Positions 1 to 8,758 of a stretch of 64,000 nucleotides of DNA are shown in pieces. Origin of the DNA: CAZFLD01 sp964519835 (GTDB taxonomy: Bacteria; Spirochaetota; Spirochaetia; DSM-27196; CAZFLD01); assembly GCA_964519835.1 (NCBI GenBank), contig CAZFLD010000013.1:12899-76898 (forward strand). The letters run 5' to 3'. Made by a program: the position numbers and the translations under genes. Numbering within the stretch: the stretch's first letter is position 1; each line of letters starts with the position of its first letter. Below the pieces are notes generated by a model that searched no databases, was not told the origin of the DNA, and saw only the letters and a list, made by a program, of their open reading frames with translations.

Positions 1-1
1 C

Positions 2-799
2 CGTGTCGTCGAGCGACTACGCGCTCTAGGGGCCAACTCGTGCGCGGTCCGGTGGTTTGACATGGATGCGGCGGATGCGGTCCGTCTTTTGCTCGACTAC
101 GAGCACCGGCCCGACGGTCTGACCATGGCAGAGGCCGCACGCCTGCTTACATTTTGTGATCGCGTGGGCGTGGATGTTTTATGTGCGGAACATCAGGACA
201 TCTGCAAACGAGTTTTCCCCCGTGGTGGATTCCCGCACGAGGTGAGGCGCTACCTCGCCCTCGCCGACGAGTTGCGCAGCCTGGTGTCCGACGGCGAGCT
301 TGATATCAAATCGGCTCTGTTGGTCGAGCAACTTGCGCCGCGCGACAGGTACCGACTCTTTCCGGTGTTGCGGCGGCTAAAGCCAAACCAGGCACGTGTT
401 CTCGTGCGGCGCGTAGTCGAGTTGGCGCACCGCGCCGGAGTATCTCGGGAAACACAAGATCCGGCCGGGTCCAATGATCAGGGTACGCCGGCGCTCTTCC
501 TCGACGCCGTTGTTGGAGCCGAAGACCCTCTCTTTGTCGCCGAGCGACTTTGGCGTCCCGAACTAAGCGCGCTCGAAGAGCGATTCTCCGAGCTTCGCCG
601 GTCGCTTACCCAAGGCGCCGCGGCGGACGACGTTCCGGTAATTGGCCTCGAGGCGCCCGATTACTTCGAGGGAGATGCGTTTACCATCTCCTTCGCGATG
701 CGGAAGCCTGAAGATGTGAGGAGGGCTGCAGCGCAGCTCGTGAGACTACAGGAACAGACTGCGGAATTGGAGGAGCTCTGTGAGCTGCTCGGGACCTAA
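2..799 (+). CDS. ParB-like domain protein, 5' end cut by window edge
   Basis: The frame is open from base 2 through the first in-frame Met (62) to the stop at 799, so the gene probably starts before the window. The visible N-terminal stretch (ending LGANSCAVRWFDMDAADAVR, then a Leu-rich strand and GLTMAEAARLL) reads like the end of a ParB/sulfiredoxin-fold domain followed by the ParB helical region. The remainder is helical and Arg-rich, without a motif I recognise. Its last 20 bases overlap the next gene, whose GGAGGAG ribosome site lies inside it, so the two are probably co-translated. ParB-like proteins serve in plasmid/chromosome partition or as regulators; which applies here cannot be told. 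Family assignment is tentative. Confidence 0.6.
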   Translation, partial: RVVERLRALGANSCAVRWFDMDAADAVRLLLDYEHRPDGLTMAEAARLLTFCDRVGVDVLCAEHQDICKRVFPRGGFPHEVRRYLALADELRSLVSDGELDIKSALLVEQLAPRDRYRLFPVLRRLKPNQARVLVRRVVELAHRAGVSRETQDPAGSNDQGTPALFLDAVVGAEDPLFVAERLWRPELSALEERFSELRRSLTQGAAADDVPVIGLEAPDYFEGDAFTISFAMRKPEDVRRAAAQLVRLQEQTAELEELCELLGT

Positions 800-1892
800 G
801 CACGGCGCTGCAGGCAACTCGCCTGATTCGCGTGTGCCTGCCGCCGCCGGGGCCGCACCGCGGGTCAAGGCGCTGTACGTTACCGACGACGCGGTGGAGT
901 TGCCGGCCGTGGGGCGCGCGACCGGTGCGTTTGGGCTCGAAGCGCGTGTTGTTACCGAGATAAACGATGTGCCACCTGAGGATCGCAATGGAGAAACGGT
1001 TGTGATTACCACCTCTCGTGGTCGTGTGCTCACGCCATGTCCAGGTACAAAGGGCCACAGGTGCTGCCGGTATCAAACCATCGATCTCTACCTAGGCTGC
1101 ACGATCGGCTGCACCTACTGTATCATGCAGAGTTATCTCAATTACTCGCCGAACACGGTATATGCGGATACCGCCGCTGCGTGTGCCGGCATCGACGCCT
1201 TGGGCAGGACCGGGCGACATTATCGCGTGGGCACGGGCGAGGTCGGCGATTCGCTGCTCTTCGACGAGATTTTTCGCCTGTCCGAAGAGCTCGTCGCGGC
1301 CGCAGCCCCGTATCCCAATCTCCGTTTGGAGCTCAAGACCAAGACCGCCTGCGTAGACCATCTTCTAACCATCCCCAACAAGGGGAACGCCGTTATCGGA
1401 TTCTCAATGGCGCCACAATCGCGGGTCTCTCAGGAAGAACCGTACGCAGCGAGCATCACCGATCGAGTTGCCGCGGCGGAACGCGGAGCGGCGGCCGGCT
1501 TTGGGGTCGCCTACCACCTCGATCCGATCATCACCAGCCCCGATCCGAATAGGAACTGGATCGCCGAGTATCGTAAGCTTATCGGCCTTCTGCCCGACAT
1601 AGAGCCGGCGTGGGTTAGCATGGGAACGGTGCGCTTCCCGCCGGCGTTTCGCCGGCGAGTGGCACCACGTCCCTACCTCTTTGACGAGTTTGTTCCCGCA
1701 AAAGACGGCAAGCTCCGATATGTCCAGCGCCGGCGGATAGAGGTTTACAACACCGTGTTGGCGATGCTTCGAGACCGATTTTCGGCTCCGATCTATTTGT
1801 GTATGGAAAGCGACGCGGTTTGGAGACGAGTGTTTGGAGCGCTACCTGGAGAGCTACCGGAGCTCCGTGGTATATTTTCTACAAGACGGTAG
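780..1892 (+). CDS. spore photoproduct lyase-like radical SAM protein
   Basis: A 370-residue protein starting at GTG 780, chosen because GGAGGAG precedes it and the start overlaps the upstream gene. The radical SAM cluster motif CTIGCTYC (Cys107, Cys111, Cys114; Cx3CxxC) followed by IMQSYLNYSP is typical of the spore photoproduct lyase family, whose characterised members reverse thymine spore photoproducts using S-adenosylmethionine. Spirochaetes do not make spores, so the lyase name shows ancestry and not activity. Pairing with a ParB-like gene suggests a DNA-related role. A repair function on another lesion, or a different radical reaction, is equally possible. Confidence 0.8.
   Translation: MSCSGPKHGAAGNSPDSRVPAAAGAAPRVKALYVTDDAVELPAVGRATGAFGLEARVVTEINDVPPEDRNGETVVITTSRGRVLTPCPGTKGHRCCRYQTIDLYLGCTIGCTYCIMQSYLNYSPNTVYADTAAACAGIDALGRTGRHYRVGTGEVGDSLLFDEIFRLSEELVAAAAPYPNLRLELKTKTACVDHLLTIPNKGNAVIGFSMAPQSRVSQEEPYAASITDRVAAAERGAAAGFGVAYHLDPIITSPDPNRNWIAEYRKLIGLLPDIEPAWVSMGTVRFPPAFRRRVAPRPYLFDEFVPAKDGKLRYVQRRRIEVYNTVLAMLRDRFSAPIYLCMESDAVWRRVFGALPGELPELRGIFSTRR
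1868..1876 (+). promoter_or_regulatory. possible extended -10 promoter for the FecR-domain gene
   Basis: TGG followed by TATATT lies inside the 3' end of the radical SAM gene, about 64 bases before the ATG at 1940. No good -35 is present 17 bases upstream, as expected for an extended -10 element. Confidence 0.35.
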
Positions 1893-1939
1893 TCGAATGG
1901 CGCGCCGGTTTCAGATCGGGCTCGAAAGTGAGGAATACA

Positions 1940-3139
1940 ATGAAAACAAAAATGCTCCTCGGAGCACTCTTGATCGGTCTCTTGTTGGCGGCGCCCGTGG
2001 CGGCACAGGAGATCGGAGAGGTCGCTTACCTCGAGGGCGAGCCTGAGGTCATCAGAAACGGCGACACGCTGACGTGGGAGGTTGATTTTGGCTTTCCTGT
2101 CGAGAACTTTGACCAAGTCAATTCAGGGGTATACGGGCTGGTCGAGATAGTTCTCGATCCACAAACCGGCATTGACGGCACGGTAACCGTCCAGCCCGGT
2201 TCATCCTTCTATTTCGAACTCACCGAGCTCTCCGGCGGAGGAACCAGCGGCGTCGTGGAGATGCTTTCCGGAACCGTCGCTATGCGCGTAAACAGACTCT
2301 CCGGGGCGTCACAAGTCAACGTCCGGACCCAAAGCGCGGTCATGGGAGTCCGGGGAACCGACTTTGAGGTAAGTGTTGCGGTGGCGGGTGATCTTCTTGT
2401 TACCGCCAAAGAGGGCAGGGTGGAATGTCGCGATCACTCGGGCACAAGCCTATACGCCGAGCCGGGCCAAGTGGTCGAGCAAACCGCCGAAGGCCGATTT
2501 CGCACCATTCCGATTGCCGTCTCCGACCTCGAAGAGTTCCGCCAAGAGTGGTTCGCCGATCGTATCGAGGTATTCCGCGGCCAGGCTCTGCGCGCCATCC
2601 GTAACTACGCCAATCGGTACGAAGACCTTTTCGGCCAGTTTGCCGAGGCGTACAACAATCTGCTGTCTGAGCGCGAAATCCTGAGGAAGTGGATCCGCGA
2701 AGACGAGGAAGGCGTGATCGGTGGAACGCAGGAGGTCATGCGGGAAAAGCGTGCCGTGGTTCGCCACATGGGTGACATTCGGCGTGTGCTGTTTATCTTC
2801 GAGAGGGTCTATTACCGGCTCCTCGAACTCCAGGAGTACCACGAGGAGGGGTTTGGCCGTGGGCAAATCGGCGGAGGCCTTTCTACAAGCGCGTTTTTTT
2901 CCCAGTTCGAAGCTGATCGCCCCGCCCTGGAAGAGCGGATGGCGACCGTCCGCTACATCTTTAAGCTCTACACCAAGCGCAATGATGGGCAGATGCCCCT
3001 CGACTTCTCCAATGCCTTCGACAGCGAGTTTTTCCAGACCGACGACAACTTTATGAATGACGACGGCTTTATGGGCGACGACAACTTCATGGGCGACGAT
3101 GAGGATCCCTTCGAGGGCCGATTCCCCGGCGGCCGGTAA
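1940..3139 (+). CDS. secreted FecR-domain protein with acidic C-terminal repeats
   Basis: A 399-residue protein. Start at ATG 1940 is preferred to in-frame upstream codons because AGGA precedes it and it begins with a classical signal peptide (MKTKMLLGALLIGLLLAAPVAAQ). Residues ~20-180 contain a FecR-type beta-rich domain with the hallmark region TQSAVMGVRGTDFEV. Residues ~180-360 are helical and charged, and the tail has three DDxFMx hexapeptide repeats. FecR domains occur in anti-sigma sensors and in exported proteins that bind the periplasmic face of the envelope; no sigma factor gene is adjacent, so an envelope or cell-surface role is likelier than iron signalling. The gene is probably transcribed from its own promoter inside the upstream gene. 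Confidence 0.7.
   Translation: MKTKMLLGALLIGLLLAAPVAAQEIGEVAYLEGEPEVIRNGDTLTWEVDFGFPVENFDQVNSGVYGLVEIVLDPQTGIDGTVTVQPGSSFYFELTELSGGGTSGVVEMLSGTVAMRVNRLSGASQVNVRTQSAVMGVRGTDFEVSVAVAGDLLVTAKEGRVECRDHSGTSLYAEPGQVVEQTAEGRFRTIPIAVSDLEEFRQEWFADRIEVFRGQALRAIRNYANRYEDLFGQFAEAYNNLLSEREILRKWIREDEEGVIGGTQEVMREKRAVVRHMGDIRRVLFIFERVYYRLLELQEYHEEGFGRGQIGGGLSTSAFFSQFEADRPALEERMATVRYIFKLYTKRNDGQMPLDFSNAFDSEFFQTDDNFMNDDGFMGDDNFMGDDEDPFEGRFPGGR
3041..3094 (+). repeat. three 18-bp tandem repeats encoding DDxFMx
   Basis: Three consecutive 18-base units encode DDNFMN, DDGFMG and DDNFMG near the C terminus of the FecR-domain protein. They are followed by more acidic residues, giving a strongly negative tail. Confidence 0.8.
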
Positions 3140-3159
3140 CACCGATAACAAGCGAGCAC

Positions 3160-3186
3160 GCCGCCGCCGGCGATACCGGCGGCGGC
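3160..3186. terminator. perfect GC hairpin between convergent genes
   Basis: An 11-bp perfect inverted repeat (GCCGCCGCCGG / CCGGCGGCGGC) with a 5-base loop sits 20 bases after the FecR-domain stop and 20 bases after the end of cheD on the other strand. There is no T-tract on either side, so it may be a bidirectional structural terminator or an mRNA 3' stabiliser. Confidence 0.5.
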
Positions 3187-3206
3187 ACGGACACGACGCG
3201 CGCTGC

Positions 3207-3797
3207 CTAAAAAAGAGTCACGTCGGACTTCTTGCGCTTCTCACGAATCGTCTTGAAGTACTCTGCTTCCTCACGCTCGACGCTGGTAACCAATGTGCCG
3301 GTAATTCGTTTGAGCAGTATGCGAAAGTCCTCGGGAAACAGAAAAATCTTCCTGGCGGTCGTCCCCCCAACGTCCGACGCCTCCACTCGGATCCCTTCGG
3401 TCTCGAGGTAGGAAAAGGCAAAATCGATATTGCTCTGGGCGACCGAGGACAGCGGAACCCCCGCATCCTTGCCGCGGAGCACGTGTCCGCCGCCGAAGAC
3501 CTTGGCAACCATATCTGTTCTCGCCGAACCGTGCTTGATCATTTCGTTGATAAGAAGCTCCATGGCAAACATTCCGTATTTGCCGCTTTCACTCTGAATA
3601 AATGATTCCGGGCGCACCTGCCCGGGGAGCATAAAGTGGTTCATGCCTGCGATCTTCCGTCGCCTGTCGTAAAGAGCGACCGCAATACAGCTGCCAAGGA
3701 CCGTACCAATGACCTGACCCTCGGTGCTAACCGCGTACTCGCCGGGATGAAGAGTCGATACCGCTCGCTGAAACTTCGCGTTAAAATGTGTATACAC
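3207..3797 (-). CDS. cheD: CheD, chemoreceptor glutamine deamidase
   Basis: A 196-residue protein with the CheD signature VLGSCIAVALYD and AGMNHFMLP. Cys37 and His54 fit the catalytic Cys and His of this family (17 residues apart, as in Thermotoga CheD). CheD hydrolyses amides of receptor glutamines and can bind CheC-type phosphatases. It starts at GTG 3797, one base after the stop of the receptor-like gene, so the two form an operon and that protein is the obvious partner or substrate. The C terminus is extended beyond the usual CheD fold and ends in DVTLF, nearly the same tail as its neighbour. No cheA, cheW, cheR or cheB is in the window. Confidence 0.93.
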   Translation of the reverse strand: MYTHFNAKFQRAVSTLHPGEYAVSTEGQVIGTVLGSCIAVALYDRRRKIAGMNHFMLPGQVRPESFIQSESGKYGMFAMELLINEMIKHGSARTDMVAKVFGGGHVLRGKDAGVPLSSVAQSNIDFAFSYLETEGIRVEASDVGGTTARKIFLFPEDFRILLKRITGTLVTSVEREEAEYFKTIREKRKKSDVTLF

Positions 3798-3798
3798 G

Positions 3799-5565
3799 TT
3801 AAAAGAGTGTTACCTCACCGGATTCCTGGCCTTCCTCAACCAAAAACCCGGCAAGCTCGCCAGCTTTTTGTTTATGGGTAAAGATCGTAAACCGTTTGAT
3901 GATTTCTTGTAAGCGGTTGTTCTCGATGTCCCAGTCGTCTACTCCGACACGCTCCATAACCGGGCGCATCCGGTCCCGAGCTACTTCGGCCAAGTCGTCT
4001 AGGCGTTCCTGTGCAGCCTCTATCGCCGGCAAGAGCCCACTCAACTCGCTTAACTGTTTGTTGGCTTTGGCAAAGAGTGAGAAGAAGTCTCGGCTAAACA
4101 CGGAAAACTCCCGTACTCCGGTCATCAACCGCTCCTTTGCCGCGGCAAGGGAGTTGTGCTCCGAACGGATGCGGTGCTCAAACTCGTCGAAGAACTCTCG
4201 TTCGGTTTCCTGATAGGACTCGATTTCCCCCACCGCCTTGCCGATGCTACCGATGAGGTCTTTAGTCGCCGCCAGAGAGGACTCGACATCGTTCTCGATT
4301 TGCCGGGTAAGACTTGTCATTTCTTCGACCGTGCCCGCCATCTGTTGCAGGACCTTGGTCTTTGCGACCTCGATTCTCGAGGCAATATCGATGCTGTGGA
4401 AGCGGGTGATTAGCGTGGAGAAGGCTTCGAATCCCCGGGACAGATCGTGAAGGTCACGTGTCAGCTCGAGGGACCCCGTTGAGATCTGTGTTTTCATTTG
4501 GATGGACTGGGACAGGCGGTTTGTCAGGCTTTCGAGCCCCTCGGCCGTCGCGTTGAACATCGCGTCGATGGATCGGTCTCTGTCGGCAAGTGTCGCCACG
4601 AAATCGCGGCGTAGCCGCTCCACCTCGGCCAACAGACCTTGTGCTTTTTGTGACTGGTCTTGGAAGAGGTCGAAACTGTGCCTGATCTTTCCGGCAATGT
4701 CGTCCAGCAGCGTCCGGCAAAGTGGTGGCAACGACGAAAAAAACGCCAAGTCATCCAAAAGCTCAGTGTCCGACAGCTCTTTGTTGCTGTCCTGGATTTC
4801 CTCCAGGCTGATGATCACGTGGTCGAGGGACTGCCTGATAATGTCCTGTAGCTGTATCTCTTCAACGATTTTGAAAAGCGGCTTGACCACCTTCCCGGCT
4901 TCGTCCGACATGGTTGCCAACAGCGAGGTTGTCCGCTCCACGCCGGTGGAAAATGAATCAAAGCGCGCAAACAGGTTGTCACGGAAGCCCCCGAACAAAT
5001 CATCCTGGTGCGAGGAAAGATCGGCGACCTGGATTTGGAAGCTGCGAAAGCGATCGAGCAGGCCGGCTCCACGTTTTGTGATGTCGTCCGTCAGGGTAAT
5101 TGTCTTTGTAGAGAGGCGTTGCAGCTCCTCCGTGATATACGAGAACGCCTTGCCGGCGCCGCCGGCCTTGAGTGCGACCGTCATGGCGTTGATGGAGATA
5201 AGCTCCATCTCGATCGAATCCTCACGTATCCTGCCTATGAGGTCCTCGAGCCCCGCGAGCGCGTCGATTCCCGCTCTGAGGCGTTCGAGGAGCTCGCGAT
5301 CACGGTCTTGGATCTTGGAGAATTGATCTCCGGCCTCCGCGAGGTGTCCGCGAACGGCATCGAGGATGCCGGTGACAGCCGCCCCGTCACCACCGCCACG
5401 TACCTGGTTGACCACGGACTGCGCATTGGCGGTGTTGTCGCGAGTTTCTTCGAGTAACCGTGGGCAATCTGCGGCCAGGGCCAGGTAGATCTTTTCGCTC
5501 TTCGCCTCCAGGTGCCGCAGGTCGGCAATGAGACTATCTCGCAACTCCCAGGTGTTTTCCGGCAT
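3799..5565 (-). CDS. soluble methyl-accepting-like coiled-coil protein with CheZ-like motif
   Basis: A 588-residue protein with no membrane segment, almost wholly helical. Residues ~118-152 (MELISINAMTVALKAGGAGK then EELQRLS) resemble the signalling-hairpin region of methyl-accepting chemotaxis proteins, and a second weaker copy lies near residue 390. Residues 239-251 (LQDIIRQSLDHVI) place Asp241 and Gln245 in the DxxxQ spacing of the CheZ phosphatase active site. The last residues are EVTLF, matching the CheD tail. It is probably a cytosolic receptor or scaffold that also controls phospho-CheY. The start ATG has a consensus -10 just 6 bases upstream, with no Shine-Dalgarno, implying a leaderless message. 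Function beyond chemotaxis-type signalling is inference. Confidence 0.72.
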   Translation of the reverse strand: MPENTWELRDSLIADLRHLEAKSEKIYLALAADCPRLLEETRDNTANAQSVVNQVRGGGDGAAVTGILDAVRGHLAEAGDQFSKIQDRDRELLERLRAGIDALAGLEDLIGRIREDSIEMELISINAMTVALKAGGAGKAFSYITEELQRLSTKTITLTDDITKRGAGLLDRFRSFQIQVADLSSHQDDLFGGFRDNLFARFDSFSTGVERTTSLLATMSDEAGKVVKPLFKIVEEIQLQDIIRQSLDHVIISLEEIQDSNKELSDTELLDDLAFFSSLPPLCRTLLDDIAGKIRHSFDLFQDQSQKAQGLLAEVERLRRDFVATLADRDRSIDAMFNATAEGLESLTNRLSQSIQMKTQISTGSLELTRDLHDLSRGFEAFSTLITRFHSIDIASRIEVAKTKVLQQMAGTVEEMTSLTRQIENDVESSLAATKDLIGSIGKAVGEIESYQETEREFFDEFEHRIRSEHNSLAAAKERLMTGVREFSVFSRDFFSLFAKANKQLSELSGLLPAIEAAQERLDDLAEVARDRMRPVMERVGVDDWDIENNRLQEIIKRFTIFTHKQKAGELAGFLVEEGQESGEVTLF

Positions 5566-5571
5566 GATGGA

Positions 5572-5600
5572 ATTATAGTAAATCCGAGTCTCGAGAGCAA
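5572..5600 (-). promoter_or_regulatory. sigma-70 promoter of the receptor-like/cheD operon
   Basis: On the minus strand TTGCTC, a 17-base spacer and a perfect TATAAT. The hexamer ends 6 bases before the ATG at 5565, so transcription should start at or next to the A of the start codon. Confidence 0.7.
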
Positions 5601-5636
5601 TAATGTTATTTTTTAGAGTATTTAGCGTTTCGGGAT

Positions 5637-5668
5637 AAAAGGGGCCGCCCCAATGCTGGAGGCGGCCC
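5637..5668 (-). terminator. rho-independent terminator of the ABC ATPase gene
   Basis: GGGCCGCC and GGCGGCCC arms (5668-5661 and 5649-5642 on the minus strand) are followed by CTTTTATC, about 28 bases after the ATPase stop codon. Confidence 0.8.
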
Positions 5669-5695
5669 GGCTTCTGTCTTGTCTCTACGTCCGTA

Positions 5696-6802
<1,107 letters not shown>

Positions 6803-6836
6803 TCGCTACCTCCTAGAAAATTATCTTATCTGGTCA

Positions 6837-6865
6837 ATTTTAGGGCCAAAAGAGGTAGCTGTCAA
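6837..6865 (-). promoter_or_regulatory. consensus sigma-70 promoter of the ABC ATPase gene
   Basis: Minus strand TTGACA (6865-6860), 17-base spacer, TAAAAT (6842-6837). The predicted start leaves a leader of about 28 bases carrying AGGAGGT before the ATG at 6802. It makes the ATPase gene independent of the lipoprotein gene upstream. Confidence 0.8.
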
Positions 6866-6905
6866 ACTCTATGGGCGCACAAGGATGTACGGAGCCGGCA
6901 AGGCT

Positions 6906-8174
6906 CTATTCCCCCTGCTGGCGCCGCCAAGCGTCTGCGCGGTCGCGCAGCGACTCGGGACGCGGGTTTGGGCTGAGCTGCTCCATCAGCCAGGGCTCAA
7001 CTACGTCCTTTTTCATGTCCAACCAGAGCTCCGGGGGCGGGGCAGGAAAATCGAGATTGGCGGACAAGGGTATAGCACCGAGGAGGTCCGGGTAATATTG
7101 CGGCAACAGCTCTTGGTTTGTCGCGATAACCGACGAAAACCCGCCCGCGATGCCAAAGCTGTCCAGGTTTTTGTCTCGACTATCGCTCAAGAGATGGTCC
7201 TGTGTCTCGAGCGAGAACAGCCAGCGTGCGAATTGCTCCGCCGCCTCATTGTTTGTTGGTCCGGTCGTGAGCGCCAGTACGACCACGTCTTCCTCGACCG
7301 GGATCGACGACGCCGCCGAGATGTAGCGGGTCTCGAGGTTCCACGTACGATCGCTTGGGCTCTCCAGGAACTCCGCGAGGCTCGACACCGAAAAGAGAAC
7401 CCGATCCTCGTCGATAAGCTTGTTCCAAGGGTCGTACAAATAGCGATCCTCAAACTCCTTCACCGCCTCGGCCGAACCGTTGGTCTCGGATGTCCACGCC
7501 CGCAGATAGGCAAGGGCTTCATCAAGCCGCTCCCTGCTCCACGAGACGCCGCCTCCGGGCGCTCGCGCGAAGCTCGCTCCCATCGTTCGCGCCACAAGGT
7601 ACACAAAACTGTTGTGCCACAAGGGAGAGAACCCGAGGCGTACATAGCGCCCGCCACGTTGGACGTTGAACTCCGAGGCGATTTGCTTGATGACCCCGAT
7701 ATCGAGGTGAACGCGGTTTTGGTCGACTTCGTCGTATCCCTTAGGAAACACTACCACCGGAAGGTCGAAGGAAACCGGAAGCAACGCCTGCCGACCTTCG
7801 ATCTGCCCGTACCTGAGGAGTGCCGAGTACATCCGCCCGCGCCCTTCGCGACCGATGTTCAGGGGCGAGAGGTCTTGCAAGAGCCGGGACGTTTCCGCCG
7901 TCGGGACGCCGTCGGTGACGATAATGTCGGGACCGTCGGCCGTGGCGGCCATTGTCACAAACGGCCGGTCATGGTACTCGACCTCGATGCGTAAATGGGG
8001 GAAAAACGCGTGGAACGACTCGACAAACGAAGCGACTTCGGTGTGATTTGTCCACAACACGGCGCCCGTCTGTGACGCCGGGTCGCAGGAGCCGAGCAAT
8101 ACAAGGAGAAAGATAAGCGCCGCGCCTCGCACCGCTGCTGCAAAGGCCCCGGCGCCGGGTCGGCTTCGAAGCAT
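6906..8174 (-). CDS. extracellular solute-binding lipoprotein
   Basis: A 422-residue protein with a signal sequence and lipobox LLGSC near residue 30, then a family-1 solute-binding-protein-like pattern (ILWTNHTEV-like start, PDIIVTDG near residue 85, Asp/Trp-rich C-terminal half). Such lipoproteins capture sugars or peptides for ABC importers. It precedes the MalK-like ATPase gene but no permease is nearby. ATG 8174 was preferred to TTG 8195 because a consensus promoter (TTGACA, 17 bases, TTTACT) would start transcription just before it. The ligand is unknown; the sequence is diverged from well-known sugar-binding proteins. Confidence 0.75.
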   Translation of the reverse strand: MLRSRPGAGAFAAAVRGAALIFLLVLLGSCDPASQTGAVLWTNHTEVASFVESFHAFFPHLRIEVEYHDRPFVTMAATADGPDIIVTDGVPTAETSRLLQDLSPLNIGREGRGRMYSALLRYGQIEGRQALLPVSFDLPVVVFPKGYDEVDQNRVHLDIGVIKQIASEFNVQRGGRYVRLGFSPLWHNSFVYLVARTMGASFARAPGGGVSWSRERLDEALAYLRAWTSETNGSAEAVKEFEDRYLYDPWNKLIDEDRVLFSVSSLAEFLESPSDRTWNLETRYISAASSIPVEEDVVVLALTTGPTNNEAAEQFARWLFSLETQDHLLSDSRDKNLDSFGIAGGFSSVIATNQELLPQYYPDLLGAIPLSANLDFPAPPPELWLDMKKDVVEPWLMEQLSPNPRPESLRDRADAWRRQQGE

Positions 8175-8183
8175 CGATTCAGC

Positions 8184-8212
8184 AGTAAAAGCCAAGCGTC
8201 GGTAGATGTCAA
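8184..8212 (-). promoter_or_regulatory. sigma-70-like promoter of the solute-binding lipoprotein gene
   Basis: Minus strand TTGACA (8212-8207), 17-base spacer, TTTACT (8189-8184), then 9 bases to ATG 8174. The 5' leader would be about two bases, close to leaderless. Confidence 0.55.
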
Positions 8213-8256
8213 CCAGAGCCGCTACGTGCCGGTGCCGCAGGGACCCGGCCTACAGA

Positions 8257-8285
8257 TTCCCGAAAGTGGGTTTTTGTGATACACT
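8257..8285 (+). promoter_or_regulatory. extended -10 promoter of the hemerythrin gene
   Basis: TTCCCG, 17 bases, then TGA-TACACT (extended -10). It lies 30 bases before the GTG start at 8315. Confidence 0.5.
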
Positions 8286-8314
8286 ACCGCTCCGAATTGA
8301 TCTGGGAGGATTCC

Positions 8315-8746
8315 GTGTCTTTAGTCGAATGGACCGACGATCTTTCAGTGCACGATGATGAGTTGGACGCGGAGCACCGCAAGCTCATCAGCATACTCAA
8401 CAGTCTATACGATGCAATGAAGAGCGGCCGGGGCAATGATGTGCTCGGCGGCGTGCTTACTGAGCTTATCGATTACACCACGGCACACTTCGCCCATGAG
8501 GAGAAGATGCTCCAAGCATGCGGCTACGAGCTTTCGGAAACACACGAGATGGAACATGCGAACCTCCTGGAAAAGGTTGCCGATCTGAAGAGTCAGTTCG
8601 ACAAAGGATCCTTCCTGCTCAGTGTACGGGTCCTGGACTTCCTCAGAGTCTGGGTGACCGATCATATTATCAAGTCCGACAAAAAGTATATCGACTGCGT
8701 CCGGCAGTACCGGCTCAGCCAAGCGTCCGGCGCGGAAACGAGCTAA
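8315..8746 (+). CDS. bacteriohemerythrin
   Basis: A 143-residue single-domain hemerythrin. The diiron ligand pattern is visible: DAEHRKL, HFAHEEKML, HEMEHANLL and WVTDHIIKSD. Members bind O2 or sense it and can buffer oxygen in microaerophiles. The start is GTG 8315, because GGGAGG lies just upstream and the family begins with W-x-DDLSV; an ATG-like start at 8276 would put the promoter inside the gene. It is followed 12 bases later by purK, but a shared function is not evident. Confidence 0.9.
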   Translation: MSLVEWTDDLSVHDDELDAEHRKLISILNSLYDAMKSGRGNDVLGGVLTELIDYTTAHFAHEEKMLQACGYELSETHEMEHANLLEKVADLKSQFDKGSFLLSVRVLDFLRVWVTDHIIKSDKKYIDCVRQYRLSQASGAETS

Positions 8747-8758
8747 CGCAGACGCTCC

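Noticed and set aside
1799..1939. A 47-residue N-terminal extension of the FecR-domain protein
   Set aside because: It lies over the end of the radical SAM gene and would bury the signal peptide that begins at 1940.
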